Source: UBA11957 sp963603285
GTDB taxonomy: Bacteria; Bacillota; Clostridia; Lachnospirales; Lachnospiraceae
DNA: 36,990 nt
NCBI GenBank assembly: GCA_963603285.1
Contig: CAVCMG010000029.1
Location: forward strand, 1-36,990
Direction: 5' to 3'
Shown in pieces: positions 1-7,443 of the stretch. Each line of letters starts with the position of its first letter. Positions within the stretch are counted from its first letter, which is position 1. The translations under genes were made by a program, and so were the position numbers. The notes under the pieces are model-generated. The model had not been told where the DNA came from and did no database searches. It was given only the letters and a program-made list of their open reading frames with translations.

Positions 1-96
1 ATCCTGTTTAATCTGATATATCAATTTCTATATGATGTAAAATACAAGTAAATATAGGTTTTAATCTTATAGTTACAGATTCAACCAGTTACTTAT

Positions 97-109
97 CATA
101 TTCAATATG
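97..109. promoter_or_regulatory. palindrome upstream of the XRE-type regulator
   Basis: CATATT-c-AATATG is a perfect 6-1-6 palindrome centred about 48 bases before the start of the XRE-type gene. Small XRE regulators often bind such sites and control themselves. Autoregulation is inference; I see no convincing consensus promoter around it. Confidence 0.35.
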
Positions 110-150
110 ACATTCTACGATTAACGATTTGCAGGGAGGATTTCTTGACT

Positions 151-465
151 ATGCATGAAGATGAATTTGCCAAACGCCTTAGCTCACTTCGGCAGGAAAA
201 GGGTGCTTCCGCCAGAGATATGAGTCTGTCGCTGGGGCAGAATGCCGGTTATATCAATAATATTGAAAATGGACACAATCTGCCTTCCATGACTGTATTT
301 TTCTACATCTGTGAATATCTTGGAATTACGCCGAAAGAATTTTTCGACTATGATAATGAATTGCCGGATACAACCAGGATGTTGTTGGAATCCATCCAGA
401 AGCTGGATCGTGATACGCTGCTTCATCTGACAGCCATCGTTGTGGCATTGGCACAAAAGAAATGA
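151..465 (+). CDS. XRE-family helix-turn-helix transcriptional regulator
   Basis: A small cytosolic DNA-binding protein of about 104 residues. The first two thirds form one HTH_3/XRE domain: the segment RLSSLRQEKGASARDMSLSL is helices 1-2, and YINNIENG with PSMTVFFYICEYLGI gives the recognition helix and the conserved hydrophobic end typical of Cro/C1-type domains. A short helical tail follows (LLESIQKLDRDTLLHLTAIV), probably for dimerisation. A TTG codon at 145 is in frame, but the GGGAGGA site at 134-140 is 10 bases from the ATG at 151 and only 4 from the TTG, so I prefer the ATG. It stands alone on the plus strand with its own terminator. A palindrome at 97-109 may be its operator. Target genes are unknown. 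Confidence 0.85.
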   Translation: MHEDEFAKRLSSLRQEKGASARDMSLSLGQNAGYINNIENGHNLPSMTVFFYICEYLGITPKEFFDYDNELPDTTRMLLESIQKLDRDTLLHLTAIVVALAQKK

Positions 466-478
466 GTTTTGTTTATAT

Positions 479-504
479 GAGGCTGTTTTGACAGTCTCTT
501 TTTT
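479..504 (+). terminator. Rho-independent terminator of the XRE gene
   Basis: An 8-bp stem GAGGCTGT/ACAGTCTC (one G-T pair) with a TTTG loop is followed directly by six T. It starts 13 bases after the stop codon of the XRE gene. Confidence 0.85.
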
Positions 505-564
505 ATTGCCTGTGTGAATATATTTTATGCAGGAACTGAATATCTATATCATAATGATTTCAAA

Positions 565-813
565 TTATACCAGAACACCGTTTTCCCATAGTTCTTCGGC
601 ATCCAGATCCAAATCATCATTCCAGGAAATTCCGGCTCCGCCGGCATCCACTTTTACCTGACTATATAACGCATTGTTTGTCTGCAATACCAGAAACTGT
701 GGAAATTGATTGCAAAGTTGTCTTATATCGTATTGTTTTTCAATTCCATTCTGAAATAAAATCTGTATCTTCATCGGTTCTACTGGCACTACTTTTTCTA
801 CTCTGTACATCAT
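565..813 (-). CDS. DUF2442 domain protein
   Basis: A protein of about 82 residues matching the DUF2442 pattern: an N-terminal beta segment (YRVEKVVPVEPMKIQILFQNG), a central 'YDIRQL...FPQFLVLQ' segment, and the C-terminal 'GGAGISWNDDLDLDAEELWENG', where the IxWNDDLDLxxxELWxNG ending is characteristic. Members often sit beside toxin-like DUF4160 genes, but none is here. The function is not established. A GTG at 819 is in frame but lies inside the ribosome site; GGAGG at 819-823 places translation at the ATG at 813 or 810. The gene stands alone with a strong promoter at 896-923. Confidence 0.8.
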   Translation of the reverse strand: MMYRVEKVVPVEPMKIQILFQNGIEKQYDIRQLCNQFPQFLVLQTNNALYSQVKVDAGGAGISWNDDLDLDAEELWENGVLV

Positions 814-838
814 TTTCACCTCCGTTTATCTTTTATAT

Positions 839-923
839 TATAGGCTGTCTCCTATAGTATCTATATTGTTTTATACGCTTATTTCTATAGTCTTTATAAT
901 ACTATCTTTTCATGTTTTGTCAA
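839..923 (-). promoter_or_regulatory. promoter of the DUF2442 gene with downstream inverted repeat
   Basis: On the minus strand TTGACA (918-923), a 16-base spacer and TATTAT (896-901) form a near-consensus promoter. Downstream in the leader, TATAGG (839-844) and CCTATA (851-856) form an inverted repeat with a 6-base loop. The repeat could be an operator or a small leader hairpin. Confidence 0.65.
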
Positions 924-950
924 TACATTTTTCAAACATATGCATAAACA

Positions 951-974
951 GGGCCGGTGCTTTCGCACCGGCCC
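951..974 (-). terminator. terminator after arcC
   Basis: A perfect 10-bp GC-rich stem (GGGCCGGTGC/GCACCGGCCC) with a 4-base loop lies 17 bases past the arcC stop codon. On the minus strand it is followed by TGTTTATG, a weak T-rich tail. It closes the car-uppP-arcC block. Confidence 0.8.
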
Positions 975-990
975 CACCTTCAAACCATAT

Positions 991-1920
991 TTACTTAATG
1001 ATCGTACCTGCCTTCTCCAGATACCCTTCTTTTGCTTTATCCAGAGAAGTGATCACAGCCACACGGCCCGGCCGTTTGTCGACGAACTCAACAGAAGCTT
1101 TCAGCTTCGGATACACAGTCTTTTTATCAAACTGTTCTTCCTTCATATACTTCCGGGCGTCGTTCGTAGAAATCAGCCCCAGCTTCTGCTCATTATCTGT
1201 GCCATAACCAACGGACAGCTCATCTACGCCAGTCAGCAGTAACAGCTCATCGGCATCGACCATAGATGCCATCAGACCGCATACAAGGTCTTTCTCGATG
1301 ATGGCACTGGCGCCCTTTAAGTTACGGTCCTGCTGCAGTACCGGGATTCCGCCGCCGCCGCAGGCGATGACGATATGTCCGGCGTCTAACAGGGTACGGA
1401 TGGAATCAATCTCGATGATACCCTGCGGTGCCGGTGCTGCTACGATACGTCTGTAGCCGCCCTCTACCTTTGTAACGAAGTTTCCTTTTTCTTCCTCAGC
1501 CTTTGCTTCCTCTTCGGTCAGCACACGGCCGATGATCTTTGTCGGCTCGTCAAAGGCATCGTCGTACGGATCCACCGGAACCTGTGTCAGTACGGTGCAC
1601 ACCGGTTTGTAGATGCCACGGTGCAGAAGCTCTGTACGGATCGCATTCTGCAGGTCGTAACCGATATAGCCCTGGCTCATGGCGGAGCATACGGACATCG
1701 GTGCACCGGTATAATCGCTGTGGTCACGGCCAAATTCGTTCATGGCCGTATGGATCATGCCGACCTGGTTGGAGTTACTGTGGGTGATGGCAACCTCTGC
1801 GCCCTCTTCTACGAGGTCTGCGATGGCTTTTGCTGCCTTTTTCACGTTTTCTTTCTGCTCCGGCATGGTCTTACCAAGAGCTGTATGTCCGAGAGCCACT
1901 ACAACTTTTTTCTTTGTCAT
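991..1920 (-). CDS. arcC: carbamate kinase
   Basis: A 309-residue cytosolic enzyme of the amino-acid-kinase fold. It transfers phosphate between carbamoyl phosphate and ADP, usually making ATP and carbamate during arginine or agmatine breakdown. Family signatures are VVALGHTALGK near the start, AITHSNSNQVG around residue 45, SQGYIGYDLQ around 85, the ACGGGGIPV nucleotide loop around 187, and the LLLLTGVD segment around 226. Length is normal (about 310). GGGAGG lies 7 bases before the ATG. It begins 29 bases after uppP, so it is probably the last gene of the carAB-uppP-arcC transcript. No arginine deiminase, ornithine carbamoyltransferase or agmatine deiminase gene is in the window, which leaves the direction of the reaction open. 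Confidence 0.95.
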   Translation of the reverse strand: MTKKKVVVALGHTALGKTMPEQKENVKKAAKAIADLVEEGAEVAITHSNSNQVGMIHTAMNEFGRDHSDYTGAPMSVCSAMSQGYIGYDLQNAIRTELLHRGIYKPVCTVLTQVPVDPYDDAFDEPTKIIGRVLTEEEAKAEEEKGNFVTKVEGGYRRIVAAPAPQGIIEIDSIRTLLDAGHIVIACGGGGIPVLQQDRNLKGASAIIEKDLVCGLMASMVDADELLLLTGVDELSVGYGTDNEQKLGLISTNDARKYMKEEQFDKKTVYPKLKASVEFVDKRPGRVAVITSLDKAKEGYLEKAGTIIK

Positions 1921-1949
1921 GTCAAAACCTCCCTTATCCGGTCAGCAAC

Positions 1950-2846
1950 TTATGCGACCATAGTTTTTACGGCGAAGTAAACCAGTACCAGAGCACCCAG
2001 TGCGATTCTGTACCAGCCAAACACCTTGAAATCATGTTTCTTGATATAGCCCATCAGGAAGCGGATCGCAAAGATGGATACAACGAAGGATACGATCATA
2101 CCCAACAGCAGAAGTCCGAGCTCATTCCCTTGAAAATCGAAGCCAAATTTGACCAGCTTCAACAGACTGGCTCCGGCCATGACCGGGATACCGAGAAAGA
2201 AGGTAAATTCTGCTGCCAGTTCACGGCTTGTTCCAAGGAGCATACCGCCGATGATGGTAGAGCCGGAACGGGATGTACCCGGGATCAGGGACAACAGCTG
2301 AAAGAGACCAATCCCCAATGCCGTCTTAAAATCCACCTGTTTAAGCTTTGTTTTCGAAGGCGTAACGCCCTTATTTCTGTTTTCCAGTACGATAAATATC
2401 ACACCATAAACGATCAGTGCGATCGCTACAACCACATAATTATAAAAATGTGCTTCCATCCAGTTATCAAACAGAAGTCCAAAGATCATCGCCGGAATGA
2501 TGGCTACAACGATCTTCAACCACAGCACGATCTTGCCCATATCAATATAATGATCAGCAAACTGCTGCAGCTTCTGGCCGACACCGCCTTCACACGGATT
2601 GGCAAACCAGCTTTCTTTTCTCTCCTGCTTTCTGTGGAACGGCCACAGCTTGTTCCAGTAGATGACAACAACAGCCATAATCGCGCCGAGCTGGATCACA
2701 ACTTCAAAGACATTTTTAAATTCATCTCTGACGCCCAGCTTGATAAATTCATCCACAAGGATCATATGGCCGGTGCTGCTGATCGGCAACCATTCAGTGA
2801 TACCCTCCACGATACCCAGGAGAATTACTTTTAAATATTCCAGCAT
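1950..2846 (-). CDS. uppP: undecaprenyl-diphosphatase (UppP/BacA)
   Basis: An integral membrane phosphatase of 298 residues that converts undecaprenyl diphosphate to undecaprenyl phosphate, recycling the lipid carrier for peptidoglycan and other envelope polymers; extra copies give bacitracin tolerance. Both family signatures are present: EGITEWLPISSTGHM at residues 14-28, with the catalytic Glu and Ser/Thr residues, and PGTSRSGSTIIGG near residue 190. Several hydrophobic spans fill the rest. The stretch at about 60-95 (WPFHRKQERKESWFANPCEGG...) is a hydrophilic loop somewhat longer than usual. AAGGAT precedes the ATG. It lies between carB (70-base gap) and arcC (29-base gap), with no terminator seen on either side. 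Confidence 0.95.
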   Translation of the reverse strand: MLEYLKVILLGIVEGITEWLPISSTGHMILVDEFIKLGVRDEFKNVFEVVIQLGAIMAVVVIYWNKLWPFHRKQERKESWFANPCEGGVGQKLQQFADHYIDMGKIVLWLKIVVAIIPAMIFGLLFDNWMEAHFYNYVVVAIALIVYGVIFIVLENRNKGVTPSKTKLKQVDFKTALGIGLFQLLSLIPGTSRSGSTIIGGMLLGTSRELAAEFTFFLGIPVMAGASLLKLVKFGFDFQGNELGLLLLGMIVSFVVSIFAIRFLMGYIKKHDFKVFGWYRIALGALVLVYFAVKTMVA

Positions 2847-2916
2847 ATTTTATCCTTTTTATTGCCAGTGTATGATAACAGCCAAAGCCATTATACATAC
2901 ACCGGCGTATCTTTAT

Positions 2917-5900
2917 TTAGTTACCTCTCTTTGCGATCGTTGCAATATCGATCAGCTCCAGCTGGTTCAGGTCTGTATTTTCCAGACTGGCTACCAGCGC
3001 TTTGGCTGTATCGATGGCTGTCAGTACATTGACACCTGTCTCGATCGCATTACGACGGATCACAAAACCGTCTTTGGAATGATCGACACCCTTGGACGGG
3101 ATATCGATAACGAGATCGATCTTGTGGCCCAGGATCAGATCCATGAGGTTCGGAGACGGCTGTTCGATCTTGTTGGTACGGATCGCATGCACGCCATTCT
3201 CGCGGTAGTAATTGGCTGTTCCTCTGGTCGCATAGATCTTGTAACCCAGTGCTTCAAAACGGCGGGCGATATCCAGAGATTCCTCTTTCTCATCGTCACG
3301 TACGGTCATGATCATATTCTTATACTTCGGCAGACGCACACCGGCACCGATGAAGGCCTTGTACAGAGCTTCATTGAAATTCTCAGCAATACCCAGACAC
3401 TCACCTGTGGACTTCATCTCCGGTCCAAGGCTGATATCTGCACCACGGATCTTCTCGAAGGAGAATACCGGCATCTTGATGGCGATATGCTTTGCCTCCG
3501 GCTGCAGTCCCGGCTCATAACCCATCTCACGGATGGAATGACCAAGGATCGCTCTTGTAGCCAACGGTACGATCGGAATACCGGTTACCTTGCTGATATA
3601 CGGTACGGTACGGCTGGAACGCGGGTTAACCTCGATTACATACACCTCTTCATCCTCGTTGCTGACGATGAACTGGATATTGATCATACCCAGTACGTGC
3701 AGGGCACGGGCCAGTCTCTTGGTGTATTCCTCGATCGTAGCTTTGGCTTTCTCACTGATGGTCTGGGCCGGATATACGGAGATACTGTCACCGGAATGGA
3801 TACCGGCTCTCTCGATATGCTCCATAATACCCGGGATCAGGATATCTTTGCCGTCGCATACGGCATCGACCTCGATCTCCTTACCAACGATATACTTATC
3901 TACCAGGATCGGATGCTCCTGTGTGTAACGGTTGATGATACCGATGTACTCGGTGATATCCTTGTCGTTGATCGCGATCTGCATACCCTGTCCACCAAGG
4001 ACATAGGACGGACGAACCAGTACCGGATATCCCAGCTCATGTGCGGCATCCAGAGCTTCCTCTACAGTAAATACCGTACGGCCTGCGGCACGCTTGATAC
4101 CGGTCTGGGCCAGGATCTGGTCAAACAGCTCACGGTCCTCAGCGGCATCCACATCGGCTGCATCTGTACCGAGAATCTTGACGCCCATCTTGATCAGGGC
4201 TTCTGTCAGCTTGATAGCGGTCTGACCACCGAACTGTACGACAGCGCCGTCCGGCTTCTCGATATTGACGATATTTTCCACATCCTCCGGAGTCAGCGGC
4301 TCGAAATACAGCTTGTCAGCGATATCGAAGTCGGTACTTACGGTCTCCGGGTTGTTATTTACGATAATGGTCTCGTAGCCTTCCTTGGCGAATGCCCATG
4401 TACAGTGTACGGAACAGAAGTCAAACTCGATACCCTGTCCGATACGGATCGGGCCGGAACCAAGGACGAGAACCTTCTGTTTATCTGTATTGCACTCAGC
4501 TTCATTCTCACCGCCGTATACGGAATAATAATACGGTGTGGCGGCAGCAAACTCAGCGGCACAGGTATCTACCATCTTGTATGCGGCTGTGATGCCCCAT
4601 TCCTTACGGAGAGCCTTTACCTCATCCTCTGTCTTGCCGGTCAGATCAGCGATCACGTAATCCGGGAATTCCATACGTTTGGCTTCACGCAGCTTTTCCT
4701 CGGTCAGCTCACCGTCTTTTAAGGACTGCTCCATCTCTACCAGAATGGCGATCTTGTCGATGAACCACAGATCGATCTTAGTGATCGCATGGATCGTCTC
4801 ATAATCGATACCCTTGCGGATCGCTTCAGCAATACGCCAGATACGCATATCATCGACGATCTTTAACTCTTCTGTCAGCTCTTCTACGGTCAGATGGCTG
4901 AAATCATAGGACATCAGACTGTCTACGTGCTGCTCCAGAGAACGGATAGCCTTCATCAGGGCGCCCTCGAAGTTATTGCAGATACTCATAACCTCGCCGG
5001 TAGCCTTCATCTGGGTGGTCAGTGTACGTTTGGCACTGATAAATTTATCAAACGGCAGACGCGGGATCTTGACAACGCAGTAGTCCAGCATAGGTTCGAA
5101 GCTTGCATAGGTCTTGCCTGTGATGGCGTTCGGGATCTCATCCAGTGTGTAGCCCAGAGCGATCTTGGCTGCAACCTTGGCGATTGGATAACCGGTAGCC
5201 TTGGAAGCCAGTGCGGAAGAACGGCTGACACGCGGGTTTACCTCGATAACACAGTATTCGAAGCTGTCCGGATTCAGGGCATACTGTACATTACAGCCGC
5301 CGGTGATACCCAGCTCACTGATGATATTCAGCGCAGATGTACGAAGCATCTGGTATTCCTTATCGCCCAGGGTCTGGGACGGTGCTACAACGATACTGTC
5401 ACCGGTGTGCACGCCGACCGGGTCGATATTTTCCATATTACAAACGGTGATGCAATTGCCTGCACCGTCACGCATAACCTCGTACTCGATCTCTTTCCAG
5501 CCGGCGATGCAGCGTTCTACCAGAACCTGTCCTACACGGGAAAGACGCAGACCGTTCTGCAGGATCTCCTCCATCTCAATCGGATTGCTGGCAATACCGC
5601 CGCCGCTGCCGCCAAGGGTATAGGCCGGACGAAGTACGACCGGATAGCCGATCTTTTCAGCAAAAGCCAGACCGTCCTCTACGCTCTCAACAACCAGAGA
5701 AGCCGCCACCGGCTCACCGATCTTTTCCATGGTACTCTTGAATTCGAGACGATCCTCGGCCTTTTTGATGGTCAAAGACGTCGTACCGATCAGACGTACA
5801 TTATGCTCTTTTAAGAAGCCTCTCTCCTCCAGCTCCATAGCCAGATTCAGTCCGGCCTGACCACCGAGGGTCGGCAGTACGCTGTCCGGTTTTTCCTTCA

Positions 5901-6135
5901 TGATCAGCTGCTCTACGACTTCGACAGTCAGCGGCTCGATATATACACGGTCAGCGATATCTTTATCGGTCATGATGGTAGCCGGGTTGGAGTTTAATAA
6001 AACAACCTCGATCCCCTCTTCTTTCAGGGAACGGCAGGCCTGTGTACCGGCATAGTCAAACTCGGCAGCCTGTCCGATGATGATCGGTCCGGAACCGATC
6101 ACAAGTACTTTTTTGATATCTGGATTCTTCGGCAT
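2917..6135 (-). CDS. carB: carbamoyl-phosphate synthase large subunit
   Basis: The 1072-residue synthetase subunit (E. coli CarB is 1073). It makes carbamoyl phosphate from bicarbonate, ammonia delivered by CarA, and two ATP, for pyrimidine and arginine synthesis. The internal duplication is visible: GSGPIIIGQAAEFDYAGTQA at the start of half one and GSGPIRIGQGIEFDFCSVHC at the start of half two, each followed by NNNPETVSTD- or NSNPATIMTD-like loops and an ATP-grasp domain (LRPAYTLGGSGGG and VRPSYVLGGQGM; EVNPR in both). A C-terminal MGS-like regulatory domain occupies roughly the last 130 residues, including ATRGTANYYRENG and the D(L)VIDIPSKG segment. The ATG overlaps the carA stop by one base (TAATG), so translation is coupled. 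Confidence 0.97.
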   Translation of the reverse strand: MPKNPDIKKVLVIGSGPIIIGQAAEFDYAGTQACRSLKEEGIEVVLLNSNPATIMTDKDIADRVYIEPLTVEVVEQLIMKEKPDSVLPTLGGQAGLNLAMELEERGFLKEHNVRLIGTTSLTIKKAEDRLEFKSTMEKIGEPVAASLVVESVEDGLAFAEKIGYPVVLRPAYTLGGSGGGIASNPIEMEEILQNGLRLSRVGQVLVERCIAGWKEIEYEVMRDGAGNCITVCNMENIDPVGVHTGDSIVVAPSQTLGDKEYQMLRTSALNIISELGITGGCNVQYALNPDSFEYCVIEVNPRVSRSSALASKATGYPIAKVAAKIALGYTLDEIPNAITGKTYASFEPMLDYCVVKIPRLPFDKFISAKRTLTTQMKATGEVMSICNNFEGALMKAIRSLEQHVDSLMSYDFSHLTVEELTEELKIVDDMRIWRIAEAIRKGIDYETIHAITKIDLWFIDKIAILVEMEQSLKDGELTEEKLREAKRMEFPDYVIADLTGKTEDEVKALRKEWGITAAYKMVDTCAAEFAAATPYYYSVYGGENEAECNTDKQKVLVLGSGPIRIGQGIEFDFCSVHCTWAFAKEGYETIIVNNNPETVSTDFDIADKLYFEPLTPEDVENIVNIEKPDGAVVQFGGQTAIKLTEALIKMGVKILGTDAADVDAAEDRELFDQILAQTGIKRAAGRTVFTVEEALDAAHELGYPVLVRPSYVLGGQGMQIAINDKDITEYIGIINRYTQEHPILVDKYIVGKEIEVDAVCDGKDILIPGIMEHIERAGIHSGDSISVYPAQTISEKAKATIEEYTKRLARALHVLGMINIQFIVSNEDEEVYVIEVNPRSSRTVPYISKVTGIPIVPLATRAILGHSIREMGYEPGLQPEAKHIAIKMPVFSFEKIRGADISLGPEMKSTGECLGIAENFNEALYKAFIGAGVRLPKYKNMIMTVRDDEKEESLDIARRFEALGYKIYATRGTANYYRENGVHAIRTNKIEQPSPNLMDLILGHKIDLVIDIPSKGVDHSKDGFVIRRNAIETGVNVLTAIDTAKALVASLENTDLNQLELIDIATIAKRGN

Positions 6136-7208
6136 TATTTCGTACCTCCCATCATCTGCAGGAAACGGTCAAACAGGTATCCTGAATCCTGCGGTCCCGG
6201 GCAGGCTTCCGGATGGAACTGAACCGTAAAAATATTTTTGTTAACGTAGGAAAGACCCTCGTTGGTGCCGTCGTTGACATTGACAAATGCCGGTACAGCA
6301 ACCTCAGGATCGAGATGATCTGTATCTACCACATAGCCATGGTTCTGTGAAGAAATGTAAACACGACCGGTAGCCAGATCCTTGACCGGATGGTTGCCGC
6401 CACGATGGCCGTATTTCATTTTGTGCGTATCTGCACCTGTGGCAAGAGCCATCAGCTGATGTCCGAGACAGATAGCAAAGATCGGAACATTGGAATCGTA
6501 AAGCTTCTTGATCTCATCGATGATTGGGCCGCAGTCCTTCGGATCTCCAGGGCCGTTTGACAGCATGATGCCGTCCGGATTGGAAGCTAAAATCTCTTCT
6601 GCCTTTGTGTAAGCCGGATAGATCGTCACTTCACAGCCTCTCTCGTTGAGACTCTTTGCAATATTATTCTTTGCGCCGAAATCCATCAGCGCCACTTTAT
6701 ATCCATCGCCCTTTAATACGGACTTTTCTGTACAGGTGACTTTTTCAACAACATTGCCTGTTCTGTAAGCATGCAGCTTCGGCATGATCTCATCTAAATT
6801 GTAATTCTCGTTGGTCGTGATCATTCCGTTCATCGTACCCTTTTCACGCAGGATCTTTGTCAGGGCACGTGTATCAATACCGGCAATACCCGGAATATCG
6901 TAGCGTTTCAGGAAATTCTGAATAGAATCCTCGCTGCGGAAATTGCTGGGCATACGGGAAAGTTCTCTGACAATATAGCCATCCGGCCACGGCCGTAAGG
7001 ACTCCTGATCCTCATAGCAGATACCGTAGTTACCAATCAGCGGATATGTCATACATACCGCCTGACCCGCATAGGACGGATCGGTCAGCACTTCGAGGTA
7101 ACCTGTCATGGACGTATTGAATACGATCTCGCTGATGATCTCTTTCCTTGAACCGATACTGGTTCCGGTAAAGACATGTCCATCTTCCAGAATAAGAAAA
7201 GCTTTCAT
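6135..7208 (-). CDS. carA: carbamoyl-phosphate synthase small subunit
   Basis: The 357-residue glutaminase subunit, which hydrolyses glutamine and channels ammonia to CarB. The N-terminal CPSase_sm_chain domain shows FNTSMTGYQEVLTDPSY-like residues (here FNTSMTGYLEVLTDPSYAG). The C-terminal class I amidotransferase domain has LSNGPGDP, the nucleophile Cys in FAICLGHQLMALA, and the catalytic His-Glu in VQFHPEACPGP. It is the first gene of the block, with a promoter at 7312-7340 and a leader of about 100 bases containing a hairpin. It overlaps carB by one base. Confidence 0.97.
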   Translation of the reverse strand: MKAFLILEDGHVFTGTSIGSRKEIISEIVFNTSMTGYLEVLTDPSYAGQAVCMTYPLIGNYGICYEDQESLRPWPDGYIVRELSRMPSNFRSEDSIQNFLKRYDIPGIAGIDTRALTKILREKGTMNGMITTNENYNLDEIMPKLHAYRTGNVVEKVTCTEKSVLKGDGYKVALMDFGAKNNIAKSLNERGCEVTIYPAYTKAEEILASNPDGIMLSNGPGDPKDCGPIIDEIKKLYDSNVPIFAICLGHQLMALATGADTHKMKYGHRGGNHPVKDLATGRVYISSQNHGYVVDTDHLDPEVAVPAFVNVNDGTNEGLSYVNKNIFTVQFHPEACPGPQDSGYLFDRFLQMMGGTK

Positions 7209-7251
7209 TTGTTCACCGTTATCCTTTCATAATAAGTAAAAGTTAAACTCC

Positions 7252-7284
7252 GGGACTCTTCAAAAAGCCCTTGAAAAGAGCCCC
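7252..7284 (-). other. hairpin in the carA leader
   Basis: On the minus strand GGGGCTCTT and AAGAGTCCC pair over 9 bp (one G-T) around a 15-base loop. It lies between the predicted carA promoter and the gene, about 45 bases before the start codon. There is no T-run after it and no PyrR-type motif that I recognise. It may be a regulatory leader hairpin or incidental. Confidence 0.4.
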
Positions 7285-7311
7285 TTCATGAATTTATCCC
7301 AAATCTTTCAG

Positions 7312-7358
7312 ATTCTACCATAAGACTGCGCATTTTTCAACAGTATCGCTGTTAAAAA
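7312..7358 (-). promoter_or_regulatory. carA promoter with inverted repeat over the -35 box
   Basis: On the minus strand TTGAAA (7335-7340), a 17-base spacer and TAGAAT (7312-7317) form a promoter with an extended TG just before the -10. An inverted repeat covers the -35 box: TTTTT-c-AACAG (7333-7343) against CTGTTAAAAA (7349-7358) with a 5-base loop. Its position suggests an operator, or read as RNA a weak hairpin after the upstream gene. The rest of 7209-7443 holds nothing else that I recognise. Confidence 0.6.
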
Positions 7359-7443
7359 TACAATCTGCAGCATTTTTCTTATCAAAGCAGAAAAAGTTCA
7401 CCTTCTACTGCCATCTCTTCCTGTATAACCAGGGCTATAGCAT

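Noticed and set aside
2662..4722. Long plus-strand open frame of 686 codons
   Set aside because: It lies antisense to uppP and carB, which have full family signatures; the frame is a shadow of their codon usage.
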